From: Epiperipatus broadwayi | Taxonomy: Eukaryota > Onychophora > Udeonychophora > Euonychophora > Peripatidae | DNA length: 64,000 nt | Direction of reading: 5' to 3' | Assembly (NCBI GenBank): GCA_028023455.1 | Contig: JAQFVV010012512.1 | Location: 1,714,413 to 1,778,412 of the forward strand | Shown: in pieces, positions 34,265 through 47,559 of the stretch | How the letters are laid out: the number at the start of each line of letters is the position of its first letter | Position numbering within the stretch: the stretch's first letter is position 1 | Made by a program: the position numbers and the translations under genes | Notes under the pieces: model-generated | What the model saw: the letters and a program-made list of their open reading frames with translations, nothing else | What the model was told of the DNA's origin: nothing | The model's database searches: none

Positions 34265-36845
34265 ATATGTTCTGAAATAGAAACCTTCCAATCTCTTACT
34301 GTTTCCCCATCAACCTGATGTCCTACTCATCTGTGCTAGATTCAAACCTTATGTAAATGTTCAAATCTTATTTAAAATGTATTAAAATCTACCATTATAG
34401 CTGCTTATGCAGCATTATATATTCACATCTGAACAAATACTATAAACAGACAGTATTAATAATTATAACACATAAATGTCAAGTAATATTTTTAAAAAAA
34501 TGTTTTATTATAGAACTAGTATTAGAAGTCAATTTATTAACATTTATTATTATAAAATCTTATGTGGATGTCAAGCATTGGTGGTTGAGTAGTCAGCACA
34601 GCTGCCTTGCAAGCAGTTGTCCTGGGTTAGGGGTTCACTTCTCAGCCGATTCTATGACACATGAAAAAAAAATTGTATGTGGATATATAATCCAACCCAT
34701 ATTATAATGTATATAGGGGTATCATGACTGAAATATGTTTAAAAGTTTTTTTCTTTTTTAGTAATTAAGAGTAAAAGTTTTAGTTAGTAATTAAAACTGA
34801 TTTTTGTTGTAAGCAAGAATTCCATTAAACTGCTGCATCTGCAGCAGGTAAAAATAAAATCATTTTTAAAAAATTTTGTTAGTTGGTATAATTGAAATTG
34901 TTTACAACAAAACAGACTTATAGTAAAACTGCTGGATTGGCATTAACGCCTTGGAAATCTAAATAATAGATTTAAAATCCAATTATACGATCTTCTAATT
35001 TTAAAGTAAATTTTAGAGTTAATGAGTTTTGAGACAAAATACATTTTTAAAGAGTAAGTGCTTGTGCTGTAAAACATATAAATAGGCCATATTTCAAGCT
35101 TAGAGGAAACAGACTCCATTTTCATGAAAGCAGTTGCCAACAGAAGTCAGTCTTTGCTGCTTCTCTGTGTGGAGATGGGCCACCACCATAAGAAGATCCA
35201 CAGCCCTAATAAAGAAGATGTCATAAGCCAGTCAAGGAAGCTCATCAATTCTGCAACTCAAACATCTATGTCTCCATCTGAGTAATAATTGGTAAATTAA
35301 TTTCAAAAACCGCAGAGCTCTGTGTTAATTTTATTTAACTTCTAAAATCCTAAACCCAAGCTAGCTAAATGTAAATACAGTAACTAAATGTAATTAAATG
35401 TTAAATTCTTTCCTAATGTTAAAATAATAGTTTGCATTTATTTAAAATAATTCATTCCTAAAGTAATATAAATGACCTGCCTACTTTGTAATTCTTTTCT
35501 ATTAAGAAACAAATTTAGTATTTTTCCTAATTTAAATTATTTATCAGTGTGGTTGGGTCTATATTTTCTCCTTGATTATTTTAGTTTTTAAACATTATAT
35601 TATATGCCAATGTGACAAAACAGTGAGCACTTAAATTTTAATATTTTAAAGAAGATAATATTTTAAATATCTTTGTATAATTATTTTCTTAGTGTTACGA
35701 TTCCCGTTCAATGTTTTGAAATCCTATTTTAAATTTATAATGTAGCTTGCTTCTAATAATACAATCCTCAATGTTAAATTTATTTTTGTAATAAGTATTA
35801 GACTAGCCTTGATGACATTAAAAGTATATTTGCTTGTTAATATTGGCTAAGTCCATTTAATTATATGTTCCCTCCTTAGATTATAACTAAGTGATAAATA
35901 GCATATAGGTTAAACAGGATTAAGTCAAGATTACATAATTATCCCCTTTAATAGCACATTTATATTATAAAGCTATGTAAGAATTGGCTTCTGTTGATTA
36001 AGCTATCATTTTAGTACATACAATATTAAATATGTAATACTTCTAGTACTTAGTCAAAGAAAGATTCAAATATTTCACATTTTTCTGCCTATTTCTTTTA
36101 TTAAGATGGAGTCACAGTTAAGCCAGCACATATTCCTTTATAAGGTAGTGTGTTAGTGAACTCTGAGGTTAAGTCCAGGCTTGCATAAATGTCACCCCAC
36201 CATTTGAATTAAATGTTTTTATTTTTGTCAAGCAGCATGACGTTCGGTCCCAGGGTACCAACATTTGTCGCAAGAACCCTTGATTCACTATCTGCAAAGC
36301 ATCTTTTATTATTATTTGCTTGTGCCATAGCATGTTGGCAAATTGGGAGCAGCCAACTTTACCTCCTTGTAAATAATATTCAGCATTAGTCTGAAACTAA
36401 TTCTTGAAAGCCAAGTTCAATCAGTGTTATCTGAGCTGGTTTATATGCTCACTTTTTGTCAGTTACATAATTCAATGTTGATCAAGGGCTAGTATAATCA
36501 CTTACAAACAACAGCCACAATTCTAAAGGTAGGAATTGGCATAATCTTATAGTCATAACATAGTGATTATTTATATATGTCTCTGTAATTGATCTGTAAG
36601 ATGAGAGCAAGTTAACCCTCATTGCATGTAACACTTTATTAATTAATTATGTAAATGTCTCTGTAATTGATTTGTAAGAAAAGAGTGATATAAACCTTTT
36701 CTCATTATTTATAATGCTTGCAAGCATTTAATATGCTAATGTTGTATATAGTTTGTCATTTTTTATTTATTAATTATAAATAAATATATAGTTAAATTAA
36801 TTTATTTATTTCTCTGTTTCATTATTCATTTAATCCAATTCAACC
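34265..36845 (+). repeat. 2.5-kb interspersed repeat, copy 1 (possible long LTR)
   Basis: It runs in parallel with 39490-41480 plus 46170-46600. Matching blocks include CTACTCATCTGTGCTAGATT, CAGACTCCATTTTCATGAAA, CAAGCTAGCTAAATGTAA, GGTTTATATGCTCA and TATAGTTAAATTAATTT. No long ORF is conserved in a consistent direction. A TATA-like CATATAAATAGG sits near 35075, followed by a transcribed-looking segment, which would suit an LTR or a transposon promoter. It contains a SINE at 34570-34675 that is absent from copy 2. Confidence 0.75.
34570..34675 (+). repeat. tRNA-Gly-derived SINE with target duplication
   Basis: The 106-bp insertion is flanked by TATGTGGAT at 34561-34569 and 34676-34684. The paralogous repeat at about 39775 has a single GTATGTGGAT and no SINE, giving a clean empty site. 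The head is GCATTGGTGGTTGAGTAGTC, then CAGCTGCCTTGCAAGCAG; the tail is TGACACATGAAAAAAAAA. Confidence 0.9.
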
Positions 36846-36849
36846 CTAG

Positions 36850-37370
36850 TTATTTATAAATCATATATTTAAAAATCTATGCATTAATAATGAGATCCCA
36901 ATTAGCTAATTATATACTATATTTAGTCAATTAATATGTTCATTTTAACCATGAGTTTCATGTTTCTCCCTGACATATACCAGCTGTGAAAAGCATTTTT
37001 TCTGAGTATGGAAGCCCAAGCATGGGGCCATGATTATTCTCCACATCTCTGAACTAATTGCACATTGACACTATAATTATATGTAAAGTAATATTTTGTT
37101 TTCTCTCATGTTTGGAGGCCCAATTGTCAGAAAAGTCAATTACTTCCATGGCCTTGAACCAAACACATGTGAAATAATGAATTATTTTTCCACTTTGTGT
37201 ACTAATATTTTATTGTATATGTAAGATTTTATTTTATGTTTATGCATAGTAAAATTTAAGGGGATTTTTTTTGTAAAATATTCTACATAAACTTTCCTGT
37301 TTACTAGTAACTGGCATCCAAGGATGATTTGAATAGGTGACAAATTATCCTCATATAAATTTTTCATCAG
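36850..37370. other. Gene-free AT-rich stretch
   Basis: Nothing recognisable. The short minus-strand ORF 37367-37182 has no motif. Confidence 0.4.
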
Positions 37371-37374
37371 GGTA

Positions 37375-39170
37375 GAGAAAGAAAACTTTATATTAAAAGA
37401 AGGGGGGGGGCATTGATTTTTAATTAAACTTTTAGAATTGGATTGAAAAATGAGAATGAAACTAAGACAAGTTTAAATCGAAAACTAAATGCATGTGAAG
37501 ACAGCACAGATGGTAAGCAAAATGTAATGCTATAATCATGAACTATTTAAGTCCATTTAAAGAAAAGCAGCTAGATGAAGAGACCAGGTGGTGAGTGATA
37601 TTTTATTAATGTATTTTAATATTAATTTTTTACTCATTTATATTTTTTTTAAATGTTGGGCAGGCCTCATCAAATATAAAGAATTTATAGTAGTGTGAAT
37701 TATGTATATATGATAAGAGAATTAGGCAGGATAAAAGCTAGGATGGGTAGTAAACAGGCCATTGTTTAACGAAGTGCAGCAAATAATCGTGGAATGTTAT
37801 CATTTGAAAAGCAATATACCAAAGAGAGAGAAACAGGACAAGAGATATTTAATAAAAAAACAAGAATGGATTTGAACAAAGATAATTGAAAAACTGTGGT
37901 GGTTAGAGGCAGTGAAAATGCACCTTTCATGGATGGAGCTGGAGATAGTAATTGCATATGTAAAATGTTCACTTCTTCTTGAAAAGAAATGGGCCCACTG
38001 ACCACCAGCAAGGTTTATATTGGGCAGATAAAGGAGAGCAAAATGTGTTAGAATTGGAGGGAAAGTACCAAAAGAAAATTGCAGATTTGAAGGAGAGTTG
38101 TTGAAAAAGAATATTACATATAGAAGAGTTATTCCAGGGAAGACTTAATAAAGTGAGATGGGGAAGATGATTCTACTGAGAGAGTAGGGGAGGAAACCCA
38201 AAGTCAAACTCTGAACCATCTATGGAACAGTACCAATTAACACATCATAACCTAGAGAAGACAGCAGCAGAGGACAAAACTAAGCAGGGTCCAATAGATG
38301 AGTAAAATGAAGAGGGAGGATTAGTGGGAAATCAGGAAGAGATAAAGCCTGATAGTATAGAAGTAGTAGAGAGGATGATGAGCTAAAGATGGTAGAAGGG
38401 CTAAGGGACATGGGGTAGAGGAAATGAATGAGCTAGGAATTGTTGAAGCATATAATAAAAAGGGTGATACCACTTCCAATACTACCAAGATAGGGGGGTT
38501 TCAAAAATAAGAGACTACACAGTGCATTAGAGAGTGAGGATAAAAATGAGTAAAACAGCATGGATATAGAGGCCATCATGTAGAAGCTCCAACAGAACTG
38601 GTTAGCAATAGATGGGGAACTCCAGGAAATAGATTATATATATGGTAAGAGAGTAAGAGTTCGAAAACAAGCAGTGAAATGAGAGGTACAACAAAAGGAA
38701 AGAAGAGAAAGAACTCTTAAGAGTGAAGGAAAAATGGAATGAGGCAGTATTAAAGGAAGCCATGGGAGTTCACCAGTGTATGAGCAGAATGGAAGATCAG
38801 GTATGGGTTTGAAACCTACAATTCAATAGCAAGATATCTGGAAGGCCCAGAAAACATTTTCCCATCTATAAGGGGGTATGTATTATCCAACAGGATCCAG
38901 TGTATATTCTTGTGAAAGAAAATAAGTATGAGCTAAATAATGAAATTTCCCATATCAGGAGTGAATTCATGTGGTTGTTAAAAAAGTACTGGGAACAGTC
39001 TCCATTAGTGTTAATCAGAGAATGTGAGGGTATGATGTCAGATGATGATGATGACATCTTGGGATGTTATTTTAATCCTGACAGTGAATGAGTTATTAAA
39101 CAACCCCCATATCCCACTTGAATTTTAAAATGATACTTTTAAAGGATCTACCCCTTCCCAAACCTTTTCT
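37375..39170 (+). other. Purine-rich, formerly coding-looking block of unknown origin
   Basis: The plus strand is strongly purine-biased for about 1.8 kb and its frames are rich in Glu, Lys, Arg and Met, with many stops. The clearest open piece is 38900-39091, with KYELNNEISHIRSEFMWLLK and MMSDDDDDILGCYFNPDSE before a stop. Another run near 37850-38030 reads KKTRMDLNKDN and SENAPFMDGAGDSN. It may be a decayed gag-like or other transposon ORF, or a processed pseudogene. It lies between two direct copies of the 2.5-kb repeat and would be the internal region if these are LTRs. No family was recognised. Confidence 0.35.
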
Positions 39171-39479
39171 ATTTTAGATTTATATTTATCAAAACTAATA
39201 TCCTAACATGCTCCTAACAATAACGTATATCCGGTTGGGTATATTAAAGCTTGTGTACTGTATATATTGAATTGCTAATAATTTTAACTATATATATATA
39301 TATCTTACTGCAAGTAATTCTAACTATGTATTTTTATATAATTATTAATCTTTGGCATAAAAATAATACAACAGGCAATTAAATCTTTTCATATGTGGGT
39401 AAATAATTTAATTCCAATGTTCATAATTGTAGACATAATTAACTGTAAGTAAAATCATTTGTTTATTGTTTTTTTGGTC

Positions 39480-41496
39480 GCAAGTTCAGGGATATGAAAT
39501 GGTAACCTTCCAATTCCTTACTGTTTTATCATAAACCTATATCCTACTCATCTGTGCTAGATTCAAATCTTATGTAAATGTTCAAATCTTATTTAAAATG
39601 CATTAAAATCTATCATCATGGCTGCTTATGCAGCATTATATATTCACATCTGACAAATGCTATAAACAGACAGGATTAATAATTATAGTGCATAAATGTC
39701 ATGTAATATTTTTTTAAATGTTTTATTATAGAATTAATATTGGAAGTCAATTTATTATTTTTATTGTTATAAAATTGTATGTGGATAAATAATCCAACCC
39801 ATATTATAATGTATATGGGGATGGCATGATTGAAATATGTTAAAAAGGTTTTTTTTTTTTATAGTAATTAAAAGTGAAAAGTTTAGTTAGCAATAAGGCA
39901 AAATAAATTCCTAAAGAATAAGTGCTTGTGCTGTAAAAGTCATTAATAGGCCATATTTCAAGCTTAGAGGAAACAGACTCCATTTTCATGAAAGCAGTTG
40001 ACAACAGAAGGCAGTCTTTGCTATTTCTCTGTGAGGAGAAGGCTGAGGCTTTGCTCCCATCCAATGTCACGAGAACCAAAACACTGCCATAAGAAGATCC
40101 ACAGCCCAGCCTAATAAAGAAAAAGATGATGCCACTAACCATCCAAGGAAGTTCACCAAATCTGAAACTCAAGAACCTACGTCTTCAGCTAAATAATAAT
40201 TGGTAAATTAATTTCAAAAACTGCAGACCTCTGTGTTAATTTTATTTATTTCTAAAAATCCTAAACCCAAGCTAGCTAAATGTAACTATAGTAACTAAAT
40301 GTAATTAAATGTTAAATTATTTCTTAACATTAAAATAATAGTTCAAATTTATTTAAAGTAGTTCATTCCTAAAGTAATATAAATGACTTGCCTACTTTGT
40401 AATTCTTTTTTGTTAAGAAACAAATTTAGTATTTTTCCTCATTTAAATTATTTATCACTGAGGTTGTTTCCATCAAGCACTTAAATTTTTAATATTTTAA
40501 AGAAGATAATAGCTTAAATATATTTGTATAATTATTTTCTGGGGGTTATCTTTCCGTGCAGTTTTGAAATCCTATATTGTAATAATAATGACTCGCTCTG
40601 CACTCATTATTATTAATTAATTATTGATTTTAAATATATAATGTGGCTTTCTGCTAATAATATAATTCTCAATGTTAAATTTATTTTTGTAATAAAATAT
40701 TAGACTAGCTTGATGACATTAAAAGTATATTTTCTTGTTAATATTGGCTAAGTCTATTTAAATATACATTCCCTCATTAGATTATAATTAAATGATAAAT
40801 AACATATAGGTTGAACAGGACAAAGTAAAGATTGCATAATTATTCCCTTAAATATACATAAGAGTTGGCTCCTGTTGATTAAACTAATTAAGTTATTGTC
40901 CTAGTATATATAATATTAAATATGTAATACTTCTATTGCTTTGAAAGTGAGATTCTTTATTCAAATATTTTAACATTTTGCTGCCTATTTCTTTTATTAA
41001 GATGGATCCATGTTTAAGCCAGCACATATTCCTTTATAGGGTAATGCATTACCCAACCCTGATTTTAAGTCCAGGCTAACACATAAGCCACCTACCATTT
41101 GAACTAAATGTTACTTTTTTTCAAGCATGATATTCGGTCCCAGGAACCAGCGTTGGTTACAAAAACCCTTGATTTACTAATCCATCAGCAGGGTGACTTT
41201 CATTATTATTATTTCTCTATGCCATAGCACATTGGCAAATATAGAGTAGCCAACCCTACCTCTTCATAATATAATATTCAGCATTAATATGAAACTAATT
41301 CTTGAAAGCCAAGTTCAATCTGTGTTATTTGAGCTGGTTTATATGCTCATCTTTTAGATATAAATATGTCATTAATAATCAAATGCATAATTAATTGTTG
41401 ATCAAGGTCTAGTATAATCACTTATAAAATAACAGCCACAATTATAAAGATAGGAATTGCCATAAATTTATAGACATACATGTATATATATATATT
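39480..41496 (+). repeat. 2.5-kb interspersed repeat, copy 2 (5' part)
   Basis: It aligns with 34265-36580 in the same orientation without the SINE and with small gaps. It stops at an AT repeat near 41485, where copy 2 of the 4.3-kb element begins, and resumes at about 46165. The minus-strand ORF 40172-39840 resembles the one at 35140-34943 only because the repeats do. Confidence 0.75.
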
Positions 41497-44400
41497 CTAA
41501 CCTCCCCCCGCGCGTCCTCACCCCAAAATTATTGTTTATTACGAATATTCCGGGTTCTAGCTCAGTTAACAAATAAATAAATGAAATATTCAGCATTGAT
41601 TAAAATGATTACTAGCTCTAATTTTTAAAATATAAATTCGATTCAATTTTTAAAAATGAATTAATAAATATTTACTATTTTCATGAGACATGGAGTGACA
41701 ATACGGGGAACGAGATAGACTACATTGAGACATTATCCACACGATACTACCTCAATGGCATAAGAACACTATTCCCCCTTTTTACTATACCAAATAACTA
41801 ACTCATAGTATTCTTACGACTTTCTGAGCTCTATTCACTACGATTAAAATAATAATTATATCTCAATCTTCTTTATAACAAGAATCTAGCTCCATTAAAT
41901 AAAATGAAGAAAAATAAATAAAATAAAATCTCAGGTTCATAAATTGTATTCTAACTGATTTAAAATTACGGTAGCAAAATATGAAAAGGGAATTTTATGT
42001 CATAATCTACTACACAGCAATTAACAATAATAAAAATAATAATAACAATAATAATATAATATAATCTTATTTCTTCCTGAAATGAAATAAATAAATATGT
42101 ACGTGGTAGTAATTTAATAATCTGATAACAGAATACGTGTGGCAACATTAGCCTATAATTTAATGTAATATTGTGGCAACCGACTTATGACCAATAAATA
42201 GTATAAAATTATGATCTTTTAATTTTAACATACCAATAAATTCTCAAAATTCTTATAACACTTTTATGTTTACCTTCTGTGCAAAATTTATATGTCTGTT
42301 TCAATTATAAATGTATCGTGATTTCATGCATCCATGTGGAGAAGTAACAACGCGGACACAAAACTTTAAAACAAATTTAAAACAAAGTTTATTAACAACA
42401 TAAATAAATTAACAATATTTTTACATTATGTACATTGGATATCCCTTACTCTCCTATCTCAACTTAGTTTACTAGTTTATAAAATTGAAATCAAAATACT
42501 ATTTATTTTTCCTAGTTAAATCTTATTTTTAAAATGCTTAAGAAAATACAGTATTATTATTTGATTTATTATTATGGTTAGCTTGTTACAAAATGCATTT
42601 CTTATATGCTTATCACAAACACTTTGCATCCCTAATATTATTAAAATTATATTTTTACAAAATTTACATTCATAGTAAAATTCTACTAAATAACAAATTT
42701 TAGTTTTATATTGGTTGTATGGAATCTTACAAAGTCAAAACATTGTTCTACATTCGGTATTTAGGTTTTTATTGTTCATTATCCGATGTTTATTTATCCT
42801 AATATTCTCATTCAAGCCTTACTTCGGATGACATAATTACAACTATTCACATACCATGCACAAGTATATGTTTATTATACCTTATTGAACTATTTTCTTA
42901 ATAAATATGCAATACTTATTTTCTAAATATTATTTTAAAAAAAATTCAAATTTTATTATCACTTTTAAAATAAAATTTTTAAAATACTTGGTTTAGATTT
43001 CTTTTTAAAATCTTATTCATTTCTGAATTAATTTTACAATGTATTATATGATTCTTTCTCTCTTTATGATATTTTGGACTTTCAATTTTAAAGTTACACA
43101 ATTCTATACATTCCAGCAAATAAACTATTCTTACATAAACGATAACATATCTTCAGTTCTATTTTATTCATTATTTCTTTGAAAATATCTGTCTGACCGA
43201 TGCAGATTCACAAAATAAGGATAGCGAAGATAGATGCATAGGATCAAAATACAACTAGAATATTACTCGTCATATATCTTGACAATCATGGCACAGTGAA
43301 TTAAAAGACACTATAGAGGAGTGACCTTTACCTGTCTACCAACCTCTATTATAGGAACGATGCTAAAGCTATTTCTTCAGCTTTATTATAACATCAAAAA
43401 GTTTAAAGATATGCAAAAACACTGTCCAAACTATATGTGTTCAGTCATAGGGCTTAGTTAACTATACTGAAATCACACAAACTAAATATGATCCAAATCC
43501 TTTATTTTCCTATTTCTTAAAAAAAAAAACATCATCTTGGTTTCCTCTCCACTAGTACTTCCAAGTCACTATCCGATCTTATTTCTCAAGATTTTTCTAT
43601 ACTGTACATCGACAAATACATATCTGCATTTCTAACAATAATAAAATTCATTTATTTTAAAACTACTCCACTGTTCTATAAGAAAATCTTTTTACTACTT
43701 TCCTCCGTATATTTAGTCATACAAACTACTTAAATATCTGAATACTTTATCACATGAAAGTTCAAAAGAATCACACAATTGTTCTGTTAAATTATATTAT
43801 TAATATACTTTAAATAAATTATTGCATGCATATTCCGAATTACTCCTATCTCATTATATGTTAAAAATGTTGTATAAAATGTGTACATATAATTTAAACT
43901 TTCACACTTCATTCTTAATCAATAGATGATCTAAAAAAAAATACATTATGCATTATAAATAAATATCAAAATTACCAAACGATCTTTATCTTCTCGATCG
44001 CGTTCCGTAGGCTTCACCATCCCTTTGATCTTTGTAGATATAAGATTCACATTCATACATTTTATTTTTAAACAATATTTCTATAATGTTATCAAGTTAT
44101 TATATTTAAGTTTTAATATTACTAAATTTATGTTTATATGTTTTCCCTAATCTCACATAACATTTTATATTTTAAAATAAATTAGTAAAATATTTAAACT
44201 ATATTTACTGTACTTCTTTATCAAACTTTCTTGAAAACCGTTCATATTAAAGCTAAAAAAAAATGTTTATTACTACTTCTTCAGTCACTTCTTGTTCAAT
44301 TTTAAGGCAAAACAATTATTGTTCTGTTTAATAAATATTCATAGACGACAATCCTTGGTTTTTCATAATATTTAATACAATTATTAACCATGATATCAAT

Positions 44401-46119
44401 TAATCCCATAAAGAAAACCTCTAAATATTTTCTTCTAATATTTTCTGCTAAATATTTTCCCATGTGACTTTTACGATGCATCTTCTAGGTACTTTGCTTT
44501 AAATATTCAGTAAATTTTTCTGTCTCCATGGATCCATTTTCATTAAGTACTTTAAATTTCCCTTTTCTTAATCTCTATCTTTATTAAGCGCTTTTATAAT
44601 GAACACTTTATAATATTTTAATTTTTCTTAGATAAAGTTTTTCTGTTCCTTTTCCATAAAACACAATAGCTCTTTCATATTATTATTCTTTAACTTTTTT
44701 TCTTCTTTTAAAATTCTGGTACTATATATTTTGTAATGTTTCCTTTAAAAAGACAAACATTCTTTCTTCATTATAACTTTTACATAATTTTTCCTTTATG
44801 ATAAACGCATCTTAATTTTTTCCATAGAGAAGAATAAAATAACTTCAGAGTAGCCTTATAAAATTGTGCGTCATAATTTTTCCTGACGGCAAATAACTTC
44901 TTTTTTTTTAAGTTTTCCGTATAGCGTCCAAATTATATTTCTCTGAGTTACAATAATAAGTTTCTGGTTGAGCATGAATAAAGCTGTATCGAGGCACTTT
45001 ACAAATATTTTTCCTTTAACAATATTTTTAGGTATTTTTTCCTTTAGTACTTCCATTTTTACTGCAAGGTTTTGGCTAAACTTGAATAAAATCACTGGTA
45101 AGAAAACTTTTAAAAATTAGCCCTCCATGTAAAGGCAGTTCAAAATAACATTACTTAAAAAAAACTTTTAAAATAAATACAAAATTTTAAAATTATATCA
45201 CTTTTCTAGCTTACGATTTTATCCAGCTAAAAAAATATGTTACTCCCTCCTTCACTTACATATTACTTTCTCCCGCTTCATCTAATTCTTATATTTTGTC
45301 TGCTAAAATACCTCCATTGATTGGTTAAAGACTTTTTTAGCGCAAACAAATTAACACATTTTAGTTTTATAATAGATTAAACCCTTTTAAAATAAAGAAT
45401 TTATGATATCATGTCTTAAATATTATTTAGAATGTATTTTTAAATTCAATTATAATTTTATCAAAATTATTTAAACTTTAAAATAATCATTAAAATAATA
45501 ATTAATATTTCAACTTTTACTTTAAGGATCGATAGCAATTATATTTAGTTTCATAATTCACAAACTTTATTATTATTCTAACAAGTGTGTATATGAAGGT
45601 ATATAATATACAGTCATATGATTACTAACTTTAACAGATGATTTTTTAATTTAAGTCTCAGTCTAAATTACCAAAACTGATATATTTTATAAAAAATTTG
45701 GAAAATAATTTAAATTTGTAGAACCAAATACAATTCCCACCATCCCAAAGCTTATCTTAAAATATATTAGATTAAATTTGAATATTAACCATAATTATAA
45801 TATCACATATAGCACTTATTTAATTTATTAGTTTTAAAATATTATACTCGAATTATTAATATACTTTTAACTATTTATAGCTGTGTTATTTTATATGGCC
45901 AGCTTTTACAACCATAAGCAAGGATATAATTAAGCTTTATTTAACTTTTCCTTTTAAAATAATCCATTACACTTTTATATATCAGGTATTTTCAACCTTA
46001 AATTGTACTATAAGATCTAATTATCCTACTATTATTTATATATCATACAAACATATCTTAAAATTTAAAATTTTTTAGTAATTGACCATTCTACCTTATT
46101 ATGACCTATAGATAAGGGC

Positions 46120-46129
<10 letters not shown>
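41497..46129 (-). mobile_element. 4.3-kb mobile element of unknown class, copy 2 (inverted, ~4.6 kb)
   Basis: This is the reverse complement of 19368-23641 along its whole length. Examples are CGCGCGTCCTCACCCCAAAA at the start, GTGGAGAAGTAACAACGCGG near 42336, the coding-like segment at 45095-44871, and TTATGACCTATAGATAAGGG at the end. It sits in an (AT)n tract of the 2.5-kb repeat, with AT repeats on both sides (41480-41496 and 46124-46166), and the repeat continues across it. It is longer than copy 1 through scattered small insertions. No TIRs, no poly(A) and no known transposase. Confidence 0.75.
44871..45095 (-). pseudogene. Coding-like segment of the 4.3-kb element, copy 2
   Basis: 74 residues beginning ILFKFSQNLAVKMEV and ending ICRQEKL are colinear with the copy 1 segment at 20380-20620. 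The open frame breaks downstream, although MGKYLAENIRRKYLEVFFMG further along (about 44450) suggests a longer ancestral protein. Function is unknown. The upstream TTTTCTTACCAG resembles a splice acceptor, as in copy 1. Confidence 0.45.

Positions 46130-46168
<39 letters not shown>
46122..46168. repeat. (AT)n microsatellite at the edge of the 4.3-kb element
   Basis: About 21 AT repeats directly abut the element end (ATAAGGGCACAATATAT) and continue into the interrupted 2.5-kb repeat. Confidence 0.85.
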
Positions 46169-46169
<1 letters not shown>

Positions 46170-46600
46170 ATTGATCCATAAGATGAGAACAAGTTCCAAT
46201 GACAATAGGTTAATATGCCAAGCCTGTTTTAAGTCATATTAAATAGCTTTCTATCTATAGTTATTTATTACACTATCACATTTGTAAACTATGTTTTATG
46301 ATTGGAATTCTCTAGTTATGATGATGACTAAGCTATTTTCCCCAAGAAAAACAAATAATCAACCTTAAGAAAACTTTAACTCTCACCTCTTGTAATACTT
46401 TATTAATTAATTATATAAACATTTCTATAATTGATCTGTAAGAGGAGAGTATTTTAGACTTCTTCTCATTTATTATAATGTCTGCATGCATTTGATATGC
46501 TAATATTATATATTTTGTTATTCTTTATTTATCAATTATAAATAAATATATAGTTAAATTAATTTGTTTCATTCTTGGAATCATTATTCATTCAATCCAA
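46169..46600 (+). repeat. 2.5-kb interspersed repeat, copy 2 (3' part)
   Basis: It resumes with GTAATTGATCCATAAGATGAG and matches 36580-36845 up to TTCATTCAATCCAA, apart from an extra ~190-bp segment at 46200-46385 that copy 1 lacks. Confidence 0.7.
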
Positions 46601-47060
46601 ATCACAAAGGATGAATCAAACAGCTACCTCAAATACTAAATTTTATAAACTGGTTCATACACGAATCCACAGAATTCCCTCCAACACAGTTATATTTTGG
46701 AAAAAATGTACCAAAACTCTTGTTAAGGCAAACTTCCCAGGGAGCAAAGACAAAACAATTGACATGGAATTAGACAAAAAGGCTCAAGCCCAGATTCAGC
46801 AGAAAAGCCTCAGAAGGAATAAAAGAAACATATCACTCAAAAATACCAGTTTAAGGTAGGAGATAGAGTGATAGTCAGAACGCTTCACATGAAGATCCCA
46901 GAAAAGTTTCAGCATAATTTTTTTTAACCTTTATGAAGGTCCTTTTGAAATTGTACAGTGCAGTGGGAATAATGTTTCTGGATTAAAACACAACAGGGAA
47001 TAAAGGGCACATAAAATGCCCATGTGCTAAAACCCATACCATAGCACCTAAGTCACTCTA
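46600..47060 (+). pseudogene. Ty3/gypsy integrase C-terminal end, plus strand
   Basis: The plus-strand frame from 46575 reads HRIPSNTVIFWKKCTKTLV and DMELDKKAQAQIQQKSLRRN. After a stop comes IVRTLHMKIPEKFQHNF, then PLKLYSAVGI-type sequence and NAHVLKPIPX. These match the region after the integrase core: target-repeat/linker, then a GPF/Y-like module of the form V-V-R-x-PGKFQ-x-x-x-GP. The catalytic DDE core is not present. It is followed by a polypurine tract and an LTR in the same orientation, i.e. the 3' end of a gypsy element. Confidence 0.6.
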
Positions 47061-47147
47061 AAAATAATCTCACATGTATATTATATATTAGTGTAAATAA
47101 TAACCTCAATTAAGACTTTAAATGGCCATTCCCATTTAAAAGTCTCA

Positions 47148-47162
47148 TTGGAGAGGGGGTAT
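47148..47162 (+). promoter_or_regulatory. Polypurine tract
   Basis: GGAGAGGGGGTAT directly precedes the LTR start TGTGCCAGGCATTATC. This is the position where LTR retrotransposons prime plus-strand DNA synthesis. Confidence 0.65.
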
Positions 47163-47491
47163 TGTGCCAGGCATTATCAAATGTCCATGCACAACCTTGC
47201 TGTAAAGAGCATTACAGCAGGTACATATATATAAGTAAGTTGTATATGTAAAATGTATCATAATCAAGCACAACAAATATATAAATGTGCTACATTAATA
47301 ATGAAAGTTGGGTTTGGGCATATAATACCCACGCACACCAGATAAAAAGAAACAGCAAAATTTGATAAATATACGCAAACACATACACATGTAATAAATT
47401 CATGTATTTTTTTTATATATATTTATTTTATTTCTCTGTTCTTGTATATTGTCATATTACATGTAATTTGATAGTTATATATTTTTCTTTT
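47163..47491 (+). mobile_element. Gypsy LTR, plus orientation
   Basis: About 329 bp starting TGTGCCAGGCATTATCAAAT. It is the inverted counterpart of 54052-54359; shared blocks include TGTATCATAATCAAGCACAA, AAATGTGCTACATTAATAAT and ATTACATGTAATTTGATAGT. The two LTRs differ by many substitutions and small indels, so they are old. Confidence 0.85.
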
Positions 47492-47559
47492 ATTAAAACA
47501 GGCAAAACTCTCCATACAGTAGTGCCTCTCATTGCCTTTCAGAGTAATCAATAGATGCC

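Noticed and set aside
34943-40172. Two similar minus-strand ORFs (34943-35140 and 39840-40172) as a conserved protein
   Set aside because: They lie in two copies of the same repeat, so similarity is expected; frames diverge outside a short block and oppose the presumed promoter direction.
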